A DNA stretch of 64,000 nucleotides from Cerioporus squamosus (lineage: Eukaryota > Basidiomycota > Agaricomycetes > Polyporales > Polyporaceae). Below the pieces are notes generated by a model. The model saw only the letters and a program-made list of their open reading frames with translations, was not told the origin of the DNA and made no database searches. The position numbers and the translations under genes were made by a program. Positions 47,024 through 57,321 of this stretch are shown here, in pieces. Within the stretch, counting starts at the first letter, position 1; the number at the start of each line of letters is the position of its first letter. Where the stretch lies: assembly GCA_022592435.1 (NCBI GenBank), contig JABYQS010000093.1, positions 62,001-126,000 on the forward strand. The letters run 5' to 3'.

Positions 47024-50008
47024 ATGCCTACGAGACCTCGCATGAGCCTTTCCACCCAGAACACTGCTCCTCCCGTGCTATCCTCCGCCCGCAAGGATGT
47101 GCTGGCCGACGTCCTTGACAATGTACAAATGGCGCTGGACAAGAGCCGGGACTTTCTGAGCCTCGCGCCTGTGCCGGGTCTGCCCGCGGCGGTCGGTGTT
47201 CTCTTGGCTATTCTCGATCAGGTCAAGGTGCGGTTCCGTACGCAGTCCGCCGTGCAACGTGTTCGCTGACGACGGGGCCGGAACGGTACAGAAAATGAAG
47301 GCGAACACAGAGACGGTGGAGGCTGTCACCAAAGACATACAGAGACTCAGTGATGTGATCGCCAAGGTAGTCGGCCAAATCGAGAGCCGGGCCGCACGCC
47401 TTCAGACGAAGCCCGAGGAGATGCTGAAGGGTTTTCAACAATCGGATGGATGGCTCAAACGAGTCGAACAGCTGAAGGAGTAAGTGTTCTTGTGCAAGGC
47501 TAGGGCGGGAGGTGGCTTGCTTACAGTTAGCGCAGGGAGCTGGACGAGTCTCGTAGGAAGGCGATACCTTGCGCAGAAGGCCCGTGGTACAAGCGCGTGT
47601 TTCGCAGCAATCTGGATGAGGATACTCTCAAGACGATCCGCGACGATCTCTCGAGGGCCCTCGAACGATTCCAAGTAAGTGACGTGTCGTGCAGTAGTAG
47701 CGTGGCTTGAACCTATGCTCACCACCGCCCACATGGCAGCTTGCTGGTGGTTTGTCCATAGAGGCTTTGACGGAGCAGAATCTTGCCGTCGGAGAGGCGA
47801 CATACGAGGAACTTAAGGTGACGATTCTGTCGTGAACAAATGCATGATGATGTCCTGATAGGCGATCGCCCGACACCTGTAGAGAGTTGCAGCGGCCCAG
47901 GAGGCGGAGGCTATCAAGCAGGAGGAAGAGCGCAAAAAGCAGGAAGAAGAACGTACGTCCACGGCCGTGAATACGACCTACGCTGACGTATATCACCCTA
48001 TCCAGGCCAACGAAGCATCATCGAGGCCATTCCGCATGCAGAGGGCGCAAGCTTCACAACTCCACGAGCAACTCGGACAAGAGTTACTACCTCAGCGGAA
48101 CTCGCAAGGCCGTTTTCGAGCGCCTTGATGAGTGGGTGTCGAGCGACAAGCCTGTCTGCTTCCTCATCGGCGCCGCTGGCATGGGCAAGTCTACGATTGC
48201 TTCGGAGTTCTGCCGTCGCCGTCAGGGCGAACTTGGCGCCTCGTTCTTCTTCAAGAGACTCGGAGGCGATCCCAGTGTCGGCTCTACAGCAAAGTTCTTC
48301 TCCACCATCGCTTACCAGCTGGCGCGTACACGACCGGAACTCCGTTCGCATATCGTACGCGCGGTCCAGAGCAACGTCAACGCTGCCCATTCTCAGATGG
48401 AGTTTGCTGTCCCCGTACTCTTGCACGAGCCTCTCCGCGATGCAGAAGATGCCGGTGTACTCTCACGCGTATATATCGTAGTTGATGCCCTGGACGAGTG
48501 TAGCGAGAGTGCGTCGGAGCCTGACCTCGTCCCACAGTGCCTCCGACTGCTCCTCTCCTGCGCCCTCGCATTTCCATCGTCCCTCCGCCTTCTCATCACC
48601 TCACGCCCCGATCCCAATCATGTGGACAACGCCTTATGGCGAGATTCCAGACTGAAGGACTCATCTGTCCTGCTCTCGCTGTACAACGTGGAGACGCGAC
48701 AGGCCATCGATCGCGACATTACAGATTTGATCCGTACGAGATTATGTGCTGTCCAGGAGGGCGCCGAATGGCACCAGCGGGACCCGACCGTCGTCAGCCA
48801 GCTCACCAAGCAATCGGAAGGCGTGTTCGTATACGCCCGTACTGCAGTAGACTTCATCGTCCGCAGCGCGGGTATCGCACAGATGGAGCACCGCTTACGG
48901 CTACTCTTCGCCCCCGGGAACACATACGGTCTCAGCAACCTCGACCGACTCTATCGCACAGTTCTGGAGACGGCTTTCCCACCTGTGGACCTTGACCCGA
49001 TGACGCACGAGCACGTTCGACTCATCCTTGCTTGGATTGCCCTCAATGAGCATCCTAACGGCATAGCACCTTCCGATCTTCAGGACCTGTCCGGGATTTC
49101 CTGTCCCGAATCTATCCCGATTCTCACCAAGCTTCGTTCCGTACTCGGTTTTGACCCAGGAGCAGATGGTGTAGAAGCCTCGCGCTTCCGTGCAATGCAT
49201 GTCACCTTCCGGGACTTCCTCGTCGACCGAGCGCGCTGTGGAGACGTTTACCACGTTGATCCGCCGCACATGCATGCTCGCCTAGCTGCCGACTGCCTGC
49301 GGTGGATGCACACCAAGGCAGCCGAGACTCAAGGCGGGTATGAACACTGGTTATGGTCCGCACATGTCCATTAAGCATCTCCCACGGAGGAGTTGGTCGG
49401 CCTGCTCAAGGAAATATTCAACTCGGTATCCACGGACCGGCCTTCTTGTTTCTTCAGCCACTCCGCGTTGTATGCATATGATCACAGAGTAGCGACTCCC
49501 CTTCTGCGTTGGGTGGACACGAATATCGTAAGTAACCCCAGCGGCATTTAGCAAGGATCTCGGGAAAAGCTCACTGTCTGATATTCTCTGCGGTGTTCAG
49601 GGTCGGGACTTCGCCAGATTGGTAGGCAAGTACTCATTAATCGTGCCCAGGGATGGTTTAACCAGCTCTGACAACTACCTATCGCAGGCGAGCAAATTCG
49701 CCTGTTCGGCAGTGAGAAGCATACCTTCCACTACGAAGAGGAGATCACTGTGTCGAAGCTTCCCGACTCGCCAGGAGCTGAATCCGAGCAAAAGATCAAA
49801 GAGCTGGAAGACGAGCAGGCTAGGCATCAGGACCGCTTCGGGGATTGCTGGCGTAAGCATGGCATGCTCAGTAACGCAGAATTAGAGGTCAGCATATGCA
49901 AACGTGGCTGGCATCTCCCCGATTAGCTGTGTATTGACGACAACGGTGTTACAGGATTGGGACCGTTATACTAAAAGAGCTGCGCGTGAGAGGAGCAGGC
50001 AGACATGA
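47024..50008 (+). pseudogene. NACHT2: NLR-like gene, frameshift and premature stop
   Basis: Paralogue of NACHT1 with the same exon plan. ATG 47024 (MPTRPRMSLSTQN) leads into KDVLADVLDNVQMALDKSRD and PVPGLPAAVGVLLAILDQVK, then KMKANTETVEAVTKDIQRLS, WYKRVFRSNLDEDTLKTIRD and a short coiled-coil exon (KQEEERKKQEEE). Near 48052-48057 one base is missing between HAEGASF and NSTSNSDKSYYLSGTR. The NACHT core is otherwise complete: GAAGMGKSTIASEF, RVYIVVDALDEC, LLITSRPDPNHV. An in-frame TAA at 49372 interrupts the protein just before SPTEELVGLLKEIFNS, although homology continues in the same frame. The 3' exons end with a charged coiled coil (EQKIKELEDEQARHQDRFGD) and DWDRYTKRAARERS, stop at 50008. Two lesions make a non-functional or truncated product likely. 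Confidence 0.82.
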
Positions 50009-50059
50009 CGGTTCACGGAGTCCGTAGCAGTCATGAATGAGATACAGATACAGCACACG

Positions 50060-50730
50060 ACAATATACGACATTGGCCGTCCATGCTCACGCCCAGTGCA
50101 TGTGGCGACACACCTCATACTGTCCGCTAGCCTGACTCTGCCCTTTTCGGCAGCCCGACTCGGAGCTCGGAATCGTCTTCTGTGGCATGTAGCGAGTCTC
50201 AACTCAGGCACTTGGAGTCGCTGTGTGACAGTAAGTGTGTTGTCAACTTGACGAGCTCGCATATGTCTGAAGTCGGCACGTCGCACGGACCCTCTGGCAA
50301 ACGAGTGTTGAGGTAAGGAGGACATGTTCTCATGAGCGGGAACGGCGGTGCGAAGGCCATGCGTGCCCCATAGTATGGATGGTGGGGTGAGAGAGCCAAT
50401 GCATGTCCACCGGTGTGTGAGTGTGTACGAGAGCGAGGCTCTGGCAGCGGGAGGGCCCGGGGTATGCGGGTCGAGTGAGTCCCGGCGAGGGGAGGATCCG
50501 GATTCTGCGTGGACGAGTCGGAGCTGTGGCTCGGGAGGCTGCACTCGATGCTACGTACACCTCAGCTTGTTGCGGAGTTGTGTGCTGCAGCGACGACTAC
50601 TCGGGATGAGCCTTAAGGGCACTGACGATTTTTTGGGTCTATTTCATCCTTGGCTCGAGCCGCCGCTGCATATTCGCGCAGCGTACGGGACTGCAACTCA
50701 ACTCGTCGGAGGAGCTCATCATGAGATTGC
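50060..50730 (-). pseudogene. BTB/POZ gene fragment 2
   Basis: The minus strand carries scattered matches to the BTB gene at 19.4 kb: SLDPHTPGPPAARASLSYTL (compare PLDPHTPPSARVSLSYTL), further on ENMSS and TSDICELVKLTTHLL (compare RKDLGELVELATQHYL). Frame changes and stops separate the pieces. Its place at the 3' end of NACHT2, convergent with it, matches that of BTB fragment 1 relative to NACHT1. Confidence 0.7.
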
Positions 50731-51111
50731 TCAAGAATCTTCGTGATTTGAATCTATCCGGTTTAAGTGTCCTTAGGAGTGCGTCCCGGAGAACTGCATG
50801 CATAGTACTACGAGTCCTGGCGTGGACACGTCAAAGCCGTACAAGACATAAGAGGTGCAAAGAACGAATGCATGATGTTGATCCTTTTGCGCAGAATAGA
50901 CATAACATACAGAACGAGCCGGACAGATACCAGTACGTATAGTATTGTAGTCGCATACCATACCGCCGCATGTCGGTGATCATCAAAGGACTGAGACGAA
51001 GGCCCCACAACGACCAGCGCAAGAGGGTTGCACGCGGAATAGATGGCCTCACATAGACTCTGCGAAGAATTCTGTATAAGCCCACACGTCATGAACGGAC
51101 AAAGAAGATAC
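50731..51111. other. Intergenic, no gene seen
   Basis: 3' flank of NACHT3. Only chance open frames, no RNA gene or repeat recognised. Confidence 0.4.
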
Positions 51112-54100
51112 CTAATACTCACGCATAGGGCGGTGACGCTGTGCGCTGAGGGGGGTGCTGGCCTGGGGAGGCGCGGATAACGTCTCACCCTCGCTACCCG
51201 GCACTGAAGTCACGACTGTAATTTCTGGCCGCTGGTGGATCCTCCCTGGCCCGGTGCTCGCAGCCGCGGTCGGCGGTGCAGCTTCCTGAACGGCTGCCTG
51301 GTCGTGTGAGTTGGTCTCGTCCCTCGATTGCGGCGACTGTAGAGCAGCAGTGCATCGCGGGTTCGTAGTCTCCACTGGGGCGGGGGGTACGTTTGGAGAG
51401 TCCTGCGAGGAAGCGGGAATACCATCTTCGTCGTCTTGTGGAGCTTCGCTGACCACAGCTGCCGGACCATCCAGTGCGGGTGGACAGTGACCAGCGACAT
51501 CCGATGCCGGTACATTCCGACCAGAGGCCTCTTTCACTGTAGAGAACTCGGACACGTCCATTGTCTTCGTTGACATAGCAGGCTCGGTTATAGCGGCTGG
51601 AGGCGGAGCTGTGTTCCTCTCTAGATGTTTGAGGATCGACGTCTGCACCTCATTGGAGTCGTCTATGACGGGAGTGACTCGATGAGGGGATGGTGATGAC
51701 GAAAGGGGGATAGGCTCTGAAGGTGCGGGAGATTGTTCTTGCTCTATGCGGTTCGGCGAGGCTACAATCCCGAGGTCGTGAACGTTATGACGAGGAGGCG
51801 AGACGCGCTCCTTCATAACCTGCGAGTGATGCAAGGTCGTGATGTCTATCTGCCTTGAAGAAACTGCGGAGACCTGCGGGGGAGGCGGAGACGGAGGTGA
51901 AAATGGCGGAGACGATGATGGCAGAGACTTCGATGCCGTGGAGACACCAAACGAAGTGACACCCTTGCCGGTGCGGGCATGTACGGCGAGGTCGTAAATG
52001 GTGTGTGGACAGCGGTTAATCTCCTTAGAATGGGTGACAACCAACTGACGAGCCTCCTCCAGGAGAGCCCGAGTCTCTGCATGTCGCTACCGTACATATG
52101 AGAAGTCAGCCCTTGTCGACGACCTAACAACTGTCGCACATACCTCCGGATTCAGCCATTCACGAGCAATGGCGAGCGCGCCCTCTGCAACCTCCAGTCG
52201 GCCCATATACGCCAGCGACTCTATCCATGTCTTCATGCTCTCCCCGGAGAACGTAGCCAAGCCGCTAACCAGCCTCTCGGTCTCGCTCGCATCAGCCAGA
52301 TGGTCCGCCCAGTATAGACACGCGTACTGCACGTGCTCGGGGATGTACTCCTTGACGCGCTGAACAATGCCCACTCGCTCAGCCCTGGGCACGTTCGGAT
52401 CTCCAAGTCGGAGAACATTGGGTCGAAGGAGAGTGAGCGTAGACAAGCAGCACTCCGAGAGGTCGGTGTTGCATGCGGAGGCATTGACGAGATAAAGCGG
52501 ATCCGTGCAGCGCGCCGGATCGAGGAGGAATTTGCGGAACGAGCTGTGCAGAGGACGGATCCTGTCTTCCCGACCGTCCCGCTGCATTGGAACGAGCGCG
52601 CGCAGGCTATTGAGGATGGGGAGCGAGTCCGTGCAAGGGATGAGGGACAACAACTCCAGGGCCGCAGGAGTCAAGGGGGATTTGAGAAGCGCGATGTAGC
52701 CCAAGGTGTGTAGCAGCCGGGTTTGCTGCTCTCGCAGCAAGTCCAATCGCTGTCGAGGAAAGGCATGAGCCAGGACTGCGGAATACAACTTGTCCAATTC
52801 CCACAGAGGCCCGGAGCGTATTGACGGCCCCTGAGCCAGGAGGATGTCGAGCTGCGTGATGATGTGATCCGGATCTGCGTTCAGGAAGCTCAATGCGGCA
52901 CGAGCGTGCAAGAACCATCCTTCAGTCTGGCGAACGAGTTGAGGGAGAGCTGCTGGGACGTCGCGGAGGAGAGTCCGACCAGGAATTGTGCGGGTGAGCG
53001 ATGAACGCAAGAAGGCCTGAATATCCCCGTCAACGACGTCGCGGGGGATATCTCCGAGGGAGAGGCGGTGGACGTTAGCTGAACTCCTGGCCAGGGTTGT
53101 TTCAAACGAGTGTCCAGGTCGTGAGATGAGGAGGATGCGTAGGGGAAGCGAAGATTTCTTCGCACAAGGAATGAGCACTTGGATCATATCGGGGTCATCT
53201 GGCCGCGCAGCGCACTCTTCGAGGCCATCGACGACGATAACCACGGGGGAGGAGTGACCTACAGCCGCTTGAAGCGGCACCTCGAGGAGCCTTTGCGCAG
53301 TCTCCTCTGTGCGACATCGCCTGCCTGAAAGTAGAATCGCCGCGGAGACAACGTGGGGCCGGAGTACAGGCAGATTATGAGCCATCTGGTACGCCAGGGA
53401 CGAGAAGAACGCGGAGCCGCAGTCGGGTCCGTCAGCGTACACCATCGCAAACGAAGCACCAAGATGACCTTGCTGGTGGAGGCGGTGGGCGACTTCCATC
53501 GCAATTGCCGTCTTTCCGGTGCCTGCGCAGCCAGTGAGAATACATATCGGCTTTATGTCCGACGTGGTCGTTGTAGCCCAATTCATCAGATCGGCCAGGA
53601 GTGCGGAGCGGGTGCCCTCGAGGAGCGTGCCATTCTCCTCGTGTAGTTCGGTACGAAAGGCCGGATCCGCATGCACGAGTCTGCCAAGGGCTACTTGATC
53701 TCCTGGACGTGTCGTGGTCAGACGAGAGAACGTTGGGGCAAGGAGTGACGACGAACGCTCTGCGCATGTTATAGCCATTATAGCCTCTACATTCTTGGTG
53801 ATCACGACGGAACACTGCATCTAGCGGAATTCGTCAGAACTCACTTCTGGGCTGCGCGAAGTGGTCGACGAACCTGGAACAGCTGCAGTGCCCCTTTAAA
53901 TCCTGCCTGCAACGTCTGTAACGTCTGCGCATCCCGCTCGCTGAATAGACACCGGAATAAGCAAGGTCCTTGATAGAGGTCATTTGCCCTGTCCTTCAAC
54001 GCGTTCAAGTCGCTTAAATACATAGTAAGTATCATGCTACGTGAGTGCCATAGACCGGACTCACATCAGCAACTGGGCGATAGGCTCCAGATGGGTGGAC

Positions 54101-54478
54101 ACCTGTTTCAGTCGATTGCAGAGCGACAGCCGTAGGGTGTCATCGTGGGGAAACTCCTCGATGCGCAGATGTACTTGATCGCGTGCATTCTTGATCGCGT
54201 TGGCGAGTTCATGGATTTGATTCGAGAGTGTCAGAAGCGCCGCGTGGTTCGTTCGCGCCTTCTGCGTGTCATCGGATGAGCTCCTGAAAGACAAAATTTG
54301 GGACTGCATCTGTACACACCTGAATCCTCGCGATGATCTCACCAAGGACGCCGGCAACGACAGGAAGGCTGGGGATCGGAACCGCCGCGAGTGCCTGCTG
54401 ACCAGCAGCGAGGACCGCTAGAGCTGCCGAGAGCTTGTCGTGGGTGTCATTGTCGTGCGAGCTGATACAGAAACACAT
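51112..54478 (-). CDS. NACHT3: intact NLR-like protein with proline-rich C-terminal tail
   Basis: NLR/STAND family NTPase transcribed towards NACHT1/2. ATG 54478 (MCFCISSHDNDTHDKLS) starts short exons with a helical N-terminal domain: AVPIPSLPVVAGVLGEIIAR, QIHELANAIKNARDQVHLRI and LYQGPCLFRCLFSERDAQTL. The organisation is like that of NACHT1/2, with MLKL/HeLo-like helices. A long exon (about 53800-52090) holds GTLLEGTRSALLADLMNWAT, Walker A GCAGTGKTAIAMEV, Walker B VVIVVDGLEEC (Glu-Glu rather than Asp-Glu), ILLISRPGHSFETT, RQTEGWFLHARAALSFL and a winged-helix-like part with SLPILNSLRALVP and LHSSFRKFLLDPARC. After two small introns, a roughly 300-residue Ser/Pro-rich low-complexity tail (SSSPPFSPPSPPPPQ) ends at 51112. 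No WD40, ANK or TPR repeats. Reading frame intact. Confidence 0.88.
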
Positions 54479-55670
54479 CGGGAAGGGATGGTATGAAGGC
54501 AGTATCTGCACTTCGCGGCATTATAAAGCTTTGTTGCTATCGGACAGGCTTGTGCGCAGTGCTATTTGCTCCGAGACACACGGAAAACAGCCCGCGAGGA
54601 GTGAGCTTGGGATGTCCACCCACATGTTCTCCAATACAGGTGTCAGGACAGCTACGCTGTGGAAGGGCGACCTCGAGTTGGCGAGATGACTATGGCTGGC
54701 AACGGCTGGTAGTCATACTGCCTATCACGATGCTCCGGGTGACACGCAATGAGGGGACGAGAGGCACTCCCCCTCTTGTGCTCCCCGTAAGAGGCAATAA
54801 GATTACGCACTCTGTTGAGTGTGTGGTGGCGCACGCGTCGAGTTGCACGCATTCGTCCACCACGCACTGGAGGGCATGTTGTTGCCAGGCACTTCCCTGC
54901 AACAGACGTTACGAGATTAGCAACATTGACTAAACACAGACTGTGCGTATATACCCATGGGGACCATCGTCTCGAGCGACACCATGCTCCTGAGTACTTA
55001 GCATGCATCGCCAAAATCCAAGTCTTGATAGCAGCACACGCCGGAGATACAGCCGGCAACTGGTAACACGCCGAGCGGTGGCATGTATTCGCATGGTGGT
55101 TCAATGAAGGAATGCAGCCATGATTCCGTGAGCGAATGAATGAGTTCCGGAAGGCGACATGCTGAAGCGTGTAGGGAGCATGGTGTCGACGTCACCGTCG
55201 CAAGTGCCATCATGGCCAGTCGATGTAGGTGATAGCTCGCTGCACGACAGTTCCTCCTTGGCTGAGAGTGACGTGAGCACCGCAGGATGCTGAGGGACAT
55301 GGTACATGAAGGAAACAGTCTTCAAGCTACCGACTCGAGTGCGGCGTGTCGTGCCGTTCCAGATCCAGATGAAACTGAGGGATCTTATCTCATCTACCAG
55401 CGCTTCGTAGTCCTCATCTCGCTCGAGGCTGCCAACAACTTAGTCTTCAACTTCATACTTCAAGAGTATCCTCAAACCGAACCAAAGCAGAATTGACTAC
55501 AGAAGTACAATACACGGTACACAGTAAGAGACCAAGAAAATGTCCGAGGAAGACACCACACGCGCACGCACGAAGTCCAACTTGGCTTTCCGCCGTCCTG
55601 ACGCCGAACCCAACCACCCGAACGGTGCTCCGTTGTGTGCTCACTCCAACCGGGTGGCGTCAAACCCAGT
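54479..55670. other. Intergenic region, no recognised gene
   Basis: About 1.2 kb upstream of NACHT3 and downstream of the FtsJ-like gene. Short frames on both strands show no motif and no convincing exon chain. No tRNA found. Confidence 0.4.
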
Positions 55671-56923
55671 CTAGTGGATATTTCTCCTCTTGAACAAGGT
55701 GCGAAGGCCTGCGACCTGCGTCGCCCACGTCTGTCGTCCAAGCTCAACCAACCGATCCACGTACTCATCCAGTATCGCCTCCGCGTCCGCGACAAAATCC
55801 AGATCGCCCTCCACGAGCATCCTTCCGACGCCATTGAACGGCCCGCCCTGCTGCATCTCACTCCACAGCGCCCGCAACGCCTGCAGGTACAGCCCGCGCT
55901 TGCCAGCCTGCTCCTCCGAGCGGAAGACCCCCTTCGCGATCACGTACGACGTGCCGCGGGAGGCGTGCATGGTCTGCGGCTTGTGGAGCACGAGCTCGTC
56001 CGAAATGCTGTCGAGGAGGAAGAGCAGCTGGGATGCGGGGAAGCACTCGATGTGGGAGAGCCGCGTCACGATGGTCCCGCCGCGAGAGACGGACTCGAGC
56101 GCGATGATGATCTGCGTGATGAGCAGACGGTCGCGGTACGCGCCATGCGCGGCCTTGAGCACATCCGCGTCCGCGCTGAGGGTGGCAATGGAGGGATGCT
56201 GGTATGTACGCAACGCGTGGCCGTCGAGGATGACGAGAGGGAAGTGGCCGATGAAGTCGTCCCGGAGTCGCTTGCGGGGGCGGTTGCTGAGGTCGATGGG
56301 TGACACCGCCGGGGACAGGTCGTATTCGAGGATGTCCCTTTGGATATGCGTATAGCGACGGCGAAGATACTGCTCCAATAGGAGAGCGTGCCCTCCCATG
56401 CGCTCGGGGAGGGATATACCAATCCCTCGTGCACTTGGAACACTTTGGAGGACATAAGAACTGAATCCACCAGGAGCGCATCTGAATTTGAACGTAGTGA
56501 GCACATATCGGACCATGAAGTGCGACTTTTCGCTCACCCGACGTCCAGGAACCTAACCTTCGTGGACGGATTTGGATGCACGAAGTTCGCCGCGTTGTCC
56601 AACTCCGCCATTATGTTCCGCATCTTCTCGAACCATGTGTGCTCGGCCTGTTTGGTGGGGCTGTCAGCTATCTTGCGCAGAGTCTTGAAGTAGCCGTCGA
56701 GGTTGTCATCTTCCCAACCCTGCATGGAATCCCGTCAAGTCGTATCCGACGGTGCGTGCGGTGCAAGTTGGTGATCTTTACTCACCTTACTTCGCAGCGC
56801 GACGAGCTCTTGGAGCTCCGGTACGTCACGCCTGGCCAAGATAGCCGCGGCTCCGAGCCGGCGCGTGGTGTTGTCAGTCTGCACAGCAGGTCGGCTGTAG
56901 GGGTAGTCTGTGAGTGATGCCAT
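55671..56923 (-). CDS. FtsJ/RrmJ-like SAM-dependent methyltransferase
   Basis: Rossmann-fold methyltransferase of the FtsJ type, whose members 2'-O-methylate RNA. Three exons from ATG 56923 (MASLTDYPYSRPAVQTD). The second exon has TWFEKMRNIMAELDNAANFV and KVRFLDVG, continuing after an intron as CAPGGFSSYVLQSVPSARGI; together DVGCAPGGFSSYVL is the SAM-binding motif I. Later come HFPLVILDGHAL (motif IV, acidic residue in DGHAL), a helical stretch, and GGTIVTRLSHIECFP, where FtsJ enzymes usually have a catalytic lysine (here Arg). That substitution makes classical K-D-K-E chemistry doubtful. The stop is at 55671. It is co-oriented with PiC2 and NACHT3. Real substrate unknown. Confidence 0.83.
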
Positions 56924-57321
56924 GGCTAGGGGAGGGCCCGGGTCGTCGCGCGTCCTTGAACTTATACTGTGAGACGCAAAGTTTGACAGCGCAAACGTGC
57001 CTGGAGGGCCATTCTGCAGCGACGACTTCCGACGCGGATCTGCAGCAACCTGCCTGAGACAACCTGCGAGGCCTTACCGCAGCATCTGCACATGACCCAG
57101 GAGGAGGCCGCAGATACCGAGCAGCTGCCAAGTCTACACAACTACCGCAGCACGAGCGTCAGTCAGCAATTTAAGCAGATACTCGAGGATACAGACATAC
57201 CGTCTCGGGACACCAGCATGGAGCAGATATCGACACGCACTCGTACAGGAACGTAATATATTGCGTCTATATGTGGATGAGATATGAGCACGTTTCGAGA
57301 GCCACTCCTCGCAGCAAAGTC
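56924..57321. other. Intergenic, no gene seen
   Basis: Short space between the FtsJ-like start codon and the stop codon of PiC2. No feature recognised. Confidence 0.4.

Larger units (their letters stand above)
45990..50730 (+). repeat. Tandem segmental duplication, copy B (PiC fragment + NACHT2 + BTB fragment)
   Basis: Second copy of the block described at 41930-45985, same gene order and orientation. It retains a 3' NACHT exon set that copy A has lost, and carries an internal deletion in PiC. Confidence 0.75.
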
